Source: Petrosia ficiformis
Lineage: Eukaryota; Porifera; Demospongiae; Haplosclerida; Petrosiidae
Direction: 5' to 3'
Assembly: GCA_947044365.1 (NCBI GenBank)
Contig: OX345640.1
Coordinates: 2,031,001 to 2,095,000, forward strand
DNA length: 64,000 bases
Part shown: positions 22,677-33,587 of the stretch, in pieces
Position numbering within the stretch: position 1 is the first letter of the stretch
How the letters are laid out: every line of letters starts with the position of its first letter
The notes under the pieces: model-generated
Told to the model about the DNA's origin: nothing
What the model saw: the letters and a program-made list of their open reading frames with translations, nothing else
Database searches by the model: none
Made by a program: the position numbers and the translations under genes

Positions 22677-24665
22677 CTTTACATGGTAGTGTGTATGTAT
22701 AGTTGGTGAGGTGAAATGTGAATTTATGTATGTATGTATAGTTGGTGAGGTGAAATGTAAACTTGGTGATGTATGTATGTATAGTTGGTGAGGTGAAATG
22801 TGAATTTATGTATGTATGTATAGTTGGTGAGGTGAAATGTAATGTAAACTTGGTGATGTATGTATATATAGTTGGTGAGGTGAAATGTAATGTAAACTTG
22901 GTGATGTATGTATATATAGTTGGTGAGGTGAAATGTAAACTGTAAACTTGGTGATGTATGTATGTATGTATGTATGTATGTATGTATAGTTGGTGAGGTG
23001 AAATGTATGTATGTATGTATGTATAGTTGGTGAGGTGAAATGTAATGTAAACTTGGTGATGTATGTATATATAGTTGGTGAGGTGAAATGTAATGTAAAC
23101 TTGGTGATGTATGTATATATAGTTGGTGAGGTGAAATGTAAACTTGGTGATGTATGTATATATAGTTGGTGAGGTGAAATGTAAACTTGGTGATGTATGT
23201 ATATATAGTTGGTGAGGTGAAATGTAAACTTGGTGATGTATGTATATATAGTTGGTGAGGTGAAATGTAAACTTGGTGATGTGAAATGTGTTTATGTATG
23301 TATGTAAAGTTGGTGAGTGTATGTATGTATGTATGTACTGTCGTTTCCAGTAATTTTGCAACGGCGCTCTCAAACCGGAGATGACGTAATTATACTTACA
23401 ATAGTAAACATTACAGCAAACACCACATGATCAGAGTAAATTGATTGGCTAAATGTTATACCACACCCATTCCCGCTTTGACATTTTTTGTTGCAAGATT
23501 GATGCAAATGACAGTATGTATGTATGTATAGTTGGTGAGGTGAAATGTAAACTTGGTGATGTGAAATGTGTTTATGTATGTATGTAAAGTTGGTGAGGTG
23601 AAATGTGAATTTATGTATGTATGTAAAGTTGGTTTTTATGTATGTATGTAAAGTTGGTGAGGTGATATGTAAACTTGGTGATGTGAAATGTGTTTATGTA
23701 TGTATGTAAAGTTGGTGAGGTGAAATGTGAATTTATGTATGTATGTAAAGTATGTATGTAAAGTTGGTGAGGTGAAATGTGAATTTATGTATGTATGTAA
23801 AGTTGGTTTTTATGTATGTATGTAAAGTTGGTGAGGTGATATGTAAACTTGGTGATGTGAAATGTGTTTATGTATGTATGTAAAGTTGGTGAGGTGAAAT
23901 GTGAATTTATGTATGTATGTAAAGTATGTATGTAAAGTTGGTGAGGTGAAATGTGAATTTATGTATGTATGTAAAGTTGGTTTTTATGTATGTATGTAAA
24001 GTTGGTGAGGTGATATGTAAACTTGGTGATGTGAAATGTGTTTATGTATGTATGTAAAGTTGGTGAGGTGAAATGTGAATTTATGTATGTATGTAAACTT
24101 GGTGATGTGAAATGTGTTTATGTATGTATGTAAAGTTGGTGAGTGTATGTATGTATGTATGTATGTATGTATGTATGTATAGTTGGTGAGGTGAAATGTA
24201 AACTTGGTGATGTGAAATGTGTTTATGTATGTATGTAAAGTTGGTGAGGTGAAATGTGAATTTATGTATGTATGTAAAGTTGGTTTTTATGTATGTATGT
24301 AAAGTTGGTGAGGTGATATGTAAACTTGGTGATGTGAAATGTGTTTATGTATGTATGTAAAGTTGGTGAGGTGAAATGTGAATTTATGTATGTATGTAAA
24401 GTTGGTGAGGTGATGGTGAAATGTGAATTTATGTATGTATGTAAAGTTGGTGAGGTGATGGTGAAATGTGAATTTATGGTGAGGTGATGGTGAAATGTGA
24501 ATTGTATGTATGTATGTAAAGTTGGTGAGGTGATGGTGAAATGTGAATTGTATGTATGTATGTAAAGTTAGTGAGGTGATGTGAAATGTGAATTGTATGT
24601 ATGTATGTATGTATGTAAAGTTGGTGAGGTGATGGTGAAATGTGAATTGTATGTATGTATGTAAA
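22677..24665. repeat. 2-kb minisatellite of GTTGGTGAGGTGAAATGT units
   Basis: Core AGTTGGTGAGGTGAAATGT alternates with AAACTTGGTGATG and TGTATGTATG in higher-order patterns. For example, a block of about 175-180 bp recurs three times between 23580 and 24060. A MITE interrupts it at 23336-23516. This is the private array of unit 4. No family coding exon follows it before the next module. Confidence 0.9.
23336..23516. mobile_element. 181-bp MITE, copy A
   Basis: Inverted ends TACTGTC(G/A)TTT.CA with a second shared TTGCAAC word. It is the reverse complement of 51708-51888, equal in length with few differences. Here it sits inside the TGTA/GTTGG minisatellite, so its edges are unambiguous. The ends include TA. 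It carries no coding sequence. Confidence 0.85.
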
Positions 24666-24669
24666 TATG

Positions 24670-25125
24670 TGAGCTATAAAACTCATTATTTATTACTACA
24701 TGTAACAGAAACTTATATGTATCTTATTACATGTACATGTATATACCAGTGCTTCATTAGACAGTAATACCGTAGATTGGAAATTTTAAAGATAAAAAAA
24801 CACTTCATTTCCCAATTTACGGACAACAAGATTAACTACTACTTTACTACTGTATTCAGTAAATTATAAATACGTTATGAACACAGAGCAATATTTCAAT
24901 GTACATGTAACTATATACATGTATATATATGTGATTTGTGTTATAAATACAAAAGCTTACATGATTTTGTTACTATCACCCAGTAATTAATTAACAGCTG
25001 CTGATTATAGAGAACATCTAGCATATAAGAGGAAAAGAGAGTATTTTAAATATATAGTGTGTCTGTGAATTATTAAATACAGCATACAACTAGCTTCTCC
25101 CATAACAGGTGTGAATGCTCACTGT
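24670..25125. other. Duplicated intergenic sequence
   Basis: Similar to 15330-15740 and 19100-19420 (ACTCATTATTTATTACTACA.. through GAGAACATCTAG). No gene is recognised. Confidence 0.5.
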
Positions 25126-25915
25126 CTCTAATTACCCTTGCCGCGTAGCGTAGGCGGAAGGGTACGGTAATCGTTTTGTCTGTGTGTCTGTGTGTGTGTT
25201 AGCAATTTTTCGTGGAAAATAAAAACATTGAAATTTCAAACGGGGTACTGGTACACTTCAAATTATACAAGGAAAAAAATAACGTAGGAATTCTTCTAAA
25301 ACCTTTTTGTTCTAAAGTTATGACAAGTTTTATAACTCACAGTTACCGTTTCACGACTTTAAGATGAAACGAGGGCAATAACGAGAGTAAATATAGACAC
25401 ACAAAACACAGGTGAACCTCTTGCATGGCTGTCGCTAGCCAAGAAACACTTCAAACCACCAAAACAATCGATTTAATGGTTGCTACTACATCACCATTGA
25501 TGCAAGATAGAGAGCTACCTAGCTCCACCTACAGGTATGTGCACGTATGTGCATGCTTGCATACTAAACACGTGGTAGAGGTGATTCGTTTTCACACGGA
25601 GACTTTAGAGGTAGACTTGAGAGCTTTTTCGAAGGAAAACAGAGAATAAGATGTAAGATATGTATATATACAAATTATACATTTCTTTCATTGATATTCT
25701 TATTTTGTCTTTTAGGATATAAAGTTATATATATATATATATAATTATATAACAGTTTTAATTAATGCCCATAATGAAATGTTTTCAAATTTGTATTTCT
25801 ATTCCATGTAACAAAAGTGTTGTTTGTTTCATACACTTCATTATATTTTTTTAAAAAATGAATTGCTTTGTATTACTTTACAACGTAGGCAAGGGTCCCA
25901 TCCCAATGGCGCTCG
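25126..25915. mobile_element. Possible transposon remnant with GC-rich end
   Basis: The block starts ATTACCCTTGCCGCGTAGCG, unlike the AT-rich surroundings, and near 25890 has GTAGGCAAGGGTCC in the opposite sense. This suggests a repeat with imperfect inverted ends. It lies between two segments that are continuous in other copies of the unit. An open frame at 25425-25649 within it has no recognisable domain. Confidence 0.3.
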
Positions 25916-26204
25916 TTCTTAAAGCATTAAAAAAAATGAAATCTGGTTAATTAACCCACTATAAGTATATACACTATATACAGCAATTTAATATGTGTAA
26001 TGAACAACCTTGTACTCACATGTAACCACAGAATCAAACTTGTGTTTATTAAACTTAAATGAGGCACATATACAGACACTGTGTATAGTTATAATACAAT
26101 GTCATTTTATTGATTCAGTAGATGGAAGACATTAATTAATCCAGATTCCATTCCAGAGATACTCAAATATGATAACATGACCTGTACATTGGTAATTATT
26201 AATT

Positions 26205-26485
26205 AGATGTTGCAAGTTAAGTATAATTTATCAGTGTTGTAGTAACTAAAGACAATATGACTATTATACATAGAGACAATTATAAATGTAACTATTATAA
26301 TTATAGAGACAGAACGATGTCTGTAATTATTATTATTTGATGTTGTATATCAATCAATATGTCTCTTGTTCTTAGTTGTGTATGACTCAATAGTGTTACC
26401 TATATAAGCTGGTTAATGTTTCAGTTCAACAGTTTAATTTAAAAAAGCTATTATAAGAATCGTTTTCTAAGTTACAACATATTTA
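26205..26485 (+). promoter_or_regulatory. Conserved promoter-like module, copy 5
   Basis: All shared words with small deletions, and CTATATAAGCTGG at ~26400. After ACATATTTAGGTGACAA the sequence switches to a 37-bp minisatellite, so the MSLF micro-ORF is absent. No family coding exon follows. Confidence 0.55.
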
Positions 26486-26487
26486 GG

Positions 26488-27072
26488 TGACAAACTGTTT
26501 GTACATCATATGTAGCTACACACATACAAGCGTGTTTGTACATTATATGTAGCTACACACATACAAGCCTGTTTGTACATCATATGTAGCTACATACATA
26601 CAAGCCTGTTTGTACATCATATGTAGCTATACACATACATGCCTGTTTGTACACCATATGTAGCTACATACATACAAGCCTGTTTGTACATCATATGTAG
26701 CTACACACATACAAGCCTGTTTGTACATCATATGTAGCTACATACATACAAGCCTGTTTGTACATCATATGTAGCTATACACATACATGCCTGTTTGTAC
26801 ACCATATGTAGCTACATACATACAAGCCTGTTTGTACATCATATGTAGCTACACACATACAAGCCTGTTTGTACATCATATGTAGCTACATACATACAAG
26901 CCTGTTTGTACACCATATGTAGCTACATACATACAAGCCTGTTTGTACATCATATGTAGCTACACACATACAAGCCTGTTTGTACATCATATGTAGCTAC
27001 ATACATACAAGCCTGTTTGTACATCATATGTAGCTACACACATACATGCCTGTTTGTACATCATATGTAGCA
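26488..27072. repeat. ~37-bp minisatellite (CCTGTTTGTACATCATATGTAGCTAC), ~16 units
   Basis: Units vary at a few sites (ACACACATACAAG against ATACATACAAG, ATCATATG against CCATATG), and the variants recur in blocks, which indicates multi-unit duplications. It starts at the point where the micro-ORF sits in other copies. Confidence 0.9.
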
Positions 27073-27238
27073 GATGCCTAAATGTAACAGTCTGCCATTA
27101 CATCATAATAAGTAAAATAATTAACACAATGTCATATGCTAATTGGCTATATGTAAATATAATTATGATTAATAAGTGTAAGAGACAATGAATATAATTA
27201 ATTATAACAGCCAACACATTCTATTAATATTATCTTAC

Positions 27239-27373
27239 TGTATGAAACTCCCTGGAGATGTAGATCAACTATCACTGGTACACTTCTCTTTCCATGATAT
27301 CCAGTAAACAGTAATATCAATTCTAGTTCTCTCATGTCATTTATCCTAGCTGTATATACACTCAAACTAGCCT
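27239..27373 (-). CDS. Possible internal exon, unknown minus-strand gene
   Basis: A 135-base open frame on the minus strand lies between a TATACAG acceptor and a GTAAGA donor. The reading includes SLSVYTARINDMRELELILL and VPVIVDLHLQGVSY. I do not recognise it. It might belong with the exon candidate at 27557-27996 and, if so, could be a distal part of the gene at 30.1-34.6 kb or a separate gene. Phase with the neighbouring candidate does not agree for the donor I chose. Confidence 0.3.
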
Positions 27374-27556
27374 CTGTATACATTATATAACAATTTAATG
27401 ATTGGTTGCCATGGAAACAGCTTATATGCTACAGTACATGTACTTATAGCTATGATTATACATACATACAATAAAAGTCACCATACAGTACAGTAATCAC
27501 TCAGTAGTTTCATTTCTGCACTACAGTAGTTCAACAGTAGTTTTGACAGTAATTAC

Positions 27557-27996
27557 TGTACATGTCAATTCAACACCACAGTAGTATGTATGCATTGATT
27601 CAACTGTTTTCACTGTTTCACTTGTAACTTCAAAGTAGGGATGGGCAATATTTTGATTATCATGATAATCATGATTAAAATTTTCTGTGATAATCATATC
27701 GGGGTCACAAAAACAATGATTATTGTGCCATAACTTCAGGTTTTTCAGTACTATCACATCTAAATCAGTTTTTCAACACTGTTTTCTCAACAAATAAAAG
27801 GTATCAATTTGATTGTTGAATGAAATCTACATACATATGTAAGGTAGCCAATAATCGCAATAATCGTGATACTTGCACAGACAATAATCGTTGACTCATA
27901 TTTTCATAATCGCCCATCCCTACTTCAAAGTTTCTAACAGTTGTCTCCAAAACAGCTATAGAATAATTGCCATGCCATTTAACACTACACTGAGGA
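27557..27996 (-). pseudogene. Possible exon interrupted by a hAT MITE (minus strand)
   Basis: Reading the minus strand, an ATTGTAG acceptor at ~27997 opens a frame (CSVKWHGNYSIAVLETTVR..). It is cut by the 287-bp MITE at 27636-27922. With the MITE and one target duplication ignored, the frame continues without a stop through ESMHTYYCGVELTCT to a GTAATT. The exon interpretation is weak because no homologue is recognised. Confidence 0.25.
27636..27922. mobile_element. 287-bp hAT-type MITE with perfect 8-bp duplication
   Basis: Ends TAGGGATGGGC..GCCCATCCCTA, flanked by CTTCAAAG at 27628-27635 and 27923-27930. The ends match the larger hAT remnant at 4881. The interior is rich in ATCATGATAATC palindromes. 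Confidence 0.9.
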
Positions 27997-28204
27997 CTAC
28001 AATGAAATTATATGATTGATTAAGAGATCTATATGACACAATAAACATGGGAAAAATTATAATGGTTGTAGTAATGAACAATAATTATACTACCTTTTAG
28101 GGTTAACAAATACCAAAGCATCACAAAAAAGGCTTTACACCAAAGTATTAATTATAGCATATTAATAGTGACGATAGTGATGCACAACATAACATAACTA
28201 TAAC

Positions 28205-28345
28205 TACCAATACTCTACCACCACCACATAACTATAACTACCAATACTCTACCACCACCACATAACATAACTATAACTACCAATACTCTACCACCACCAC
28301 ATAACATAACTATAACTACCAATACTCTACCACCACCACATAACA
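28205..28345. repeat. ~34-bp minisatellite (CATAACTATAACTACCAATACTCTACCACC)
   Basis: About four units directly upstream of module copy 6. The last unit is diverged. Confidence 0.8.
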
Positions 28346-28479
28346 CAACTATAACAACCATTTTAAAAAAATGACAGCAGCCAACAGCCATTCCACATAA
28401 TGTTCGTATAACTATGCTATCACTGTCACTATCACCATCACCAACACTGTTATCATACCACAAACAATTCACTACTTGT

Positions 28480-28755
28480 TTATAATTTATCACTGTTGTA
28501 GTAACTAAAGACAATATGACTATTATACATAGAGACAATTATAAATGTAACTATTATAATTATAGAGACAGAACAATGTCTTGTAATTATTATTATGTTT
28601 ATTATTCTATGTTGTATATCAATCAATATGTCTCAAGTTCTTTGTTGTGTATCAGTCAATATGTCTCCCAAGTGTTACCTATATAAGCTGGTTAATGTTT
28701 CAGTTCAACAGTTCTGTTAAAAAGCTGTTATAAGAATCATTTTCAAAGTTAAAAC
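28480..28755 (+). promoter_or_regulatory. Conserved promoter-like module, copy 6
   Basis: Shared words from TTATCACTGTTGTAGTAAC to CTATATAAGCTGG (~28679) and CAGTTCAACAGTTCTG. After TTTTCAAAGTTAAAACATGA it runs into a 42-bp minisatellite, without the MSLF micro-ORF and without a coding exon downstream. Confidence 0.6.
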
Positions 28756-28756
28756 A

Positions 28757-28930
28757 TGAGCCACAGTTGACACGTGCGTATGGATGTGACACAGAGCCAG
28801 AGCCACAGTTGACACGTGCGTATGGATGTGACACAGAGCCAGAGCCACAGTTGACACGTGCGTATGGATGTGACACAGAGCCAGAGCCACAGTTGACACG
28901 TGCGTATGTAACTATGTGACACAGAGCCAG
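28757..28930. repeat. 42-bp minisatellite, four units, each with a CACGTG E-box
   Basis: The unit starts GAGCCACAGTTGACACGTGC and is exactly 42 bases, so frames stay open on the minus strand by divisibility. Each unit has one CACGTG. It sits ~75 bases downstream of the TATATAAG of module copy 6. Confidence 0.9.
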
Positions 28931-28954
28931 CAATTAGCATCAATTCTTATATTG

Positions 28955-29047
28955 TTTACTTAACTTAACATAATCATTATTTACTAAAATTAACATAATC
29001 ATTATTTACTAAAATTAACATAATCATTATTTACTAAAATTAACATA
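28955..29047. repeat. 28-bp repeat (TTAACATAATCATTATTTAC), about 3-4 units
   Basis: Near-perfect tandem units directly after the 42-bp minisatellite. Confidence 0.8.
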
Positions 29048-29149
29048 GTACTGCCTTGATAATATTTCAGAAGTTTATCACAATGCAAGGTACAACATAA
29101 GGCTTTGAATCATTAGGTGAACCAGCTATTTGTTAGTGTATAACATCCT

Positions 29150-29960
29150 GTGCACACCATAATGACAATGGCAGATCAAAACAATAATGGTTGGTAAGGT
29201 GACATGTACAGGGGAGGTCCACTGACCCAGGTATACCGACAAACACTATAATGTCAATGGCAGATCAAAACAATAATGGTTGGTAAGGTGACATGTATAA
29301 GGGAGGTGCACTGACCCAGGTATACCGACAAACACTATAATGTCAATGGCAGATCAAAACAATAATGGTTGGTAAGGTGACATGTATAAGGGAGGTGCAC
29401 TGACCCAGGTATACCGACAAACACTATAATGTCAATGGCAGATCAAAACAATAATGGTTGGTAAGGTGACATGTATAAGGGAGGTGCACTGACCCAGGTA
29501 TACCGACAAACACTATAATGTCAATGGCAGATCAAAACAATAATGGTTGGTAAGGTGACATGTATAACGGAGGTCCACTGACCCAGATATACCGACAAAC
29601 ACTATAATGTCAATGGCAGATCAAAACAATAATGGTTGGTAAGGTGACATGTATAAGGGAGGTCCACTGACCCAGGTATACCGACAAACACTATAATGTC
29701 AATGGCAGATCAAAACAATAATGGTTGGTAAGGTGACATGTATAACGGAGGTCCACTGACCCAGATATACCGACAAACACTATAATGTCAATGGCAGATC
29801 AAAACAATAATGGTTGGTAAGGTGACATGTATAAGGGAGGTCCACTGACCCAGGTATACCGACAAACACTATAATGTCAATGGCAGATCAAAACAATAAT
29901 GGTTGGTAAGGTTACAATGTATAAGGGAGGTCCACTGACCCAACTGTACCGACAAACAGA
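29150..29960. repeat. 89-bp minisatellite, about nine units
   Basis: The unit contains AATGGCAGATCAAAACAATA, TGGTTGGTAAGGTGACATG and ACTGACCCAGGTATACCGAC. Starts at 29244 and 29333 define the 89-bp period. Variant bases (AGGTGCACT against AGGTCCACT; CAGGTATAC against CAGATATAC) occur in clusters, and the last unit is diverged. It lies just 3' of the last recognisable NHLRC2 exon. Confidence 0.9.
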
Positions 29961-30758
29961 ATCATTGAATCAAACAGAACTCCACTGACCTGATAACCAG
30001 CTCAAAGAGGCTAAAAAAGCCATATACATGTAAGAGGAGAAATGCAAAAATTGGTTTAGATTCAAACACGAGAATCAACAATCAGTCATAGGGATACTTT
30101 TTATCTTGACTACCTTATGATTATATGAATCACCAATGTATAACAGCTGTTTAGTTTCATCCCAGGCCACACCCAAAGGATGCTGAAGACGAACATTACG
30201 TCCTTTCCCATCTTCATCTCCAAAAGCAAATAGATCCTAATTAAACAAGCAAAACAATAATTCTATTTCCCAATAGTTTTTGTTGCTTACCATTGGGTCT
30301 AGAGCACCCCCTAATAGGGCCTTGACACTACCATTCATTGTTGATACACTACGAATAGTACTACTTTCACTATCAGCAATAAATAGCATGTTCGTTTCTG
30401 AGAAAGAGAGGAGAGACACACAGATAGACAGAAAGAGTTAGTGTGTGTGCGTGTTAATGTGTGAGAGAGACAAAGGGAGACAGAGAGTGAGTGTAGATAT
30501 ACACACACATGTACAAGAGAGGCAGAGATTGAGAGGAGAGATGGAGATAAGAGAGTGAGAAATCAAGGTCAAGGTCAAAAGAAATTGCTCACTATTATCA
30601 AGAGCTAGACCTGATGGTTGTGCAAATGATGCTTTATGAGGGAAAGAGTTATTACGATTTGCTTCTTCACCAGATCCACTCATTCTTATCACTGTGTCCT
30701 GAATATGGTTGCTGTATAGTACATAATATACATAATTATATATATATACGACTGATCC

Positions 30759-30786
30759 ATCCCTATGATAGCTTTCCACGGTTTCT

Positions 30787-30819
<33 letters not shown>

Positions 30820-30975
30820 GCTTGTGTCACACATAGGTTGTATATGTAGCTAAGGAAGTTTCATCACTACAGGGGCTCAGTCAATCAATGGCCGTAGCAC
30901 ATAAATGAATGCATACTCGAGCTATAGCTGACCAGCAGGATGAATTCATCTTAGGGAAACTGCAATTATTTGCTG
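30759..30975. mobile_element. Fragment of the ATCCCTATGA MITE family
   Basis: One end (ATCCCTATGATAGCTTTCCA) and about half of the element are present, related to 31121-31300. It contains a TATATA tract and lies in an NHLRC2-like intron. Confidence 0.55.
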
Positions 30976-31120
30976 TTGTAGCTTAGAAATACATCGCAAA
31001 TTGTACACAAAAACTGTTAACTAGTAAGAAGAATGGAAAAACAAGTTACTATAATTATTATGTTGTTGGGATTCAAATCAGCAGCATTGATTTATTAGTG
31101 ATTACAAAGGGATACGGGCC

Positions 31121-31477
31121 ATCCCTATGATTGCTTTCCCACGGGTTCAAACTATATATATATATATATATATTATGTTTGTTTCGACTATGCGTTGTAT
31201 AAATAGTCAAGAAAGTTAAGTACATTCATTAATGGGTGTGGCGTGTAAAAGAACGCGTGCTCAAGCTCTACAGACCAGCAGAAAGAGCGCTGTGTAGCTT
31301 ATGTAGAAACTGGAACTAATAGCTATCCATTCTGCCTGAAATATATTCCTAAAGTTCTACAAGGTTTTTTAAGAGTAGATAATCAAAATAATAACTATAA
31401 TAGGCTGATGTGTTTCAGGCATGATAAAGTTAGCCATGATTACTGAATGCTGGACACCACAAAGCAGTCATAGGGAT
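31121..31477. mobile_element. MITE with ATCCCTATGA(T/C)TGCTTT inverted ends (intact reference copy)
   Basis: 357 bp between the inverted ends, in the fourth-to-third exon intron of the NHLRC2-like gene. It is the complement of the outer element at 4665-10463 and shows what that element looked like before the hAT insertion. Similarity with 4640-4664 extends beyond 31477, so one true edge is probably ~25-30 bases outward. Confidence 0.75.
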
Positions 31478-32874
31478 ACTTTTTTCTCTATATATCTTGT
31501 TCTTCATATATCTCGTTACAATATTGGTTACAACAGTCAAGTGTAATTAATTCTGTAATAATAACCAATACCAATTACCAATATGATTATTGGTACATCA
31601 TTAATTATGAACCATTAGTTTAGCAATAAATTATTTCAGATATCATCATACCTTCCTTTAAACCAGTTGCTGTCTTCAATAAAGTAAGCCCATATTTGAT
31701 GTATTCCAGCCATTACAATGTACAACACATTAGGATGATCTGAACCTGTTAAAATAATGATAATCTAGTCATTATATAATTATCAGTTAACTAAAAGGTC
31801 ATTCATGTTCACCATGACTTCAGAAAAATGTTCATAACTTTAGTTTGAAATGACCAACAACCTTTTACTTGCACTATTTTCATATAATTGTCCTTCCTGT
31901 TCTTTTTTGTGTGCGTATATCAAATCTCCATTATTGAGTTACAAAGTGATACACCAATAATCAAACCAGTAATCAGTATTGGTCATTATCAGCCATTATT
32001 TCTAATATAAGTATCGGTTATTCCCGAAAGGTGTAACTGATATTGTAATAAGTGTACTAATGATGTCATGATTATAAAATGCTCATTTGTATTGAAAGAA
32101 TCAGAAACTAGAAGGTAGATATAATATCAGTATCAGTTATCGGTACATATCTAAAGTAATTATCGGTTTATTGGAATATAAGTAAAATCTATTAAAGTAT
32201 TGATCACTAAAATTACAGGATGTATTAACGTCATGACAACCTATAAGCTATACAATATAGAGTCATCATATCCTAATTTAGAGGTCATTGTGAATGCGAA
32301 CAGATATAAATTAAAAATTTCAAGTAGTAACCATAAATTTCCCAAAATTTAATGAACAAAGAATTAAATTTTAGAAGTATAAATTTCCCACAGTACAAAC
32401 TTCCACACCTCAATTTTTTTGTGTGGTATTTTCGCTATTTTCGCTATTTTGGCATCTCATATATCAGTTTACCTGCTCCACATCCTACAATAACATCCCA
32501 TGGAGAACTAATTTCCTGGCTCCTCCCTTTTCTTCCACCTTCCTTGTCATTTCCCTGATATCCTGTTCCAACCACTGTTTCAACTTGACCAGATTGTAGA
32601 TAGATCTGAATACAAAGACAGATATCAACAGATAGTCACAAATCATTACAAAGATACAGGTCCATTCTGATCCCTTCAAAGAGACAGACCACCATTTATG
32701 ATCTCATTAACAAATGATAGTGGGTATCCAAAAATCAAATCACTTGAAATTATAAATTGACTAAAATTTGGTATACACTACTCAATGTTCTACAATAGCC
32801 TGTTTAGCACGGCAACGCACCACTCTACTTTCTTTCTGAAATGCACTTGGTCAAACTAAACTAGGTCTAACACA

Positions 32875-33345
32875 TTACGAATGTCACTATACTATTGTCA
32901 GTACTGTCTAATACATTACGAATGCCACTATACTATTGTCAGTACTGTCTAATACATTACGAATGCCACTATACTATTGTCAGTACTGTCTAATACATTA
33001 CGAATGCCACTATACTATTGTCAGTACTGTCTAATACATTACGAATGCCACTATACTATTGTCAGTACTGTCTAATACATTACGAATGTCACTATACTAT
33101 TGTCAGTACTGTCTAATACATTACGAATGTCACTATACTATTGTCAGTACTGTCTAATACATTACGAATGCCACTATACTATTGTCAGTACTGTCTAATA
33201 CATTACGAATGTCACTATACTACAGGGAGCATGGTCTGTCTACAAATGCTACTATACTTACAGGTAGCATGGTCTGTCTACAAATGCTACTATACTTACA
33301 GGTAGCATGGTCTGTCTACAAATGCTACTATACTTACAGGGAGCA
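32875..33345. repeat. 41-bp minisatellite (~8 units) then a ~38-bp unit (3 copies)
   Basis: The unit CTGTCTAATACATTACGAAT..CACTATACTATTGTCAGTA recurs from 32875 to ~33225, with TGTCAC/TGCCAC variants. It then changes to units with AGCATGGTCTGTCTACAAAT. It is in the first intron of the NHLRC2-like gene. Confidence 0.9.
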
Positions 33346-33418
33346 ATGTCTAATAGGTTACAAATGCCAGCATCAAATATACAAATGCAATGAATGAAAT
33401 ACAATTATTACTAGTAAT

Positions 33419-33587
33419 CAGTGTTTCCCCCAAAAGGTGGTAACATGGCGCTCCCCCATCCTTTAGTCTTGCTCCCCCACCCTTTAATGTTAACTGAAAA
33501 ACAATACTGATTGAACATTGTTAACCAAACGTCATGTACCACGGATGTACTCCCCACCCTTAATATTCATCCCTGGGGGAAACACTG
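33419..33587. mobile_element. 169-bp hAT-type MITE with perfect 8-bp duplication
   Basis: Ends CAGTGTTTCCCCC..GGGGGAAACACTG, flanked by CTAGTAAT at 33411-33418 and 33588-33595. The CAGTGTTTCC-type end and 8-bp duplication fit hAT. It lies within the first intron of the NHLRC2-like gene. Confidence 0.9.

Noticed and set aside
21556..23373. Very long open frames of Met-Tyr-Val-Cys or His-Thr-Tyr-Ile on both strands
   Set aside because: They are the translation of the TGTA microsatellite and minisatellite. All frames are open because the unit contains no stop. No conserved sequence apart from the short head.
25425..25649. 74-codon open frame
   Set aside because: Lies in a probable transposon remnant; no domain, no splice context, not seen elsewhere in the window.
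26488..27072. CRISPR-like array
   Set aside because: Units are contiguous tandem repeats without unique spacers, in animal DNA with introns. It is a minisatellite.
28215..28538. Open frame with repeated VLVVIVMLCGGGR on the minus strand
   Set aside because: Translation of the CCACCACATAACTATAAC minisatellite.
28700..28943. Open frames with repeated SVSHPYARVNCGSG
   Set aside because: The 42-bp unit is divisible by three, so frames remain open trivially. No start or splice context.
29150..29960. CRISPR-like or coding repeat
   Set aside because: 89-bp contiguous units, no spacers, no shared open frame.
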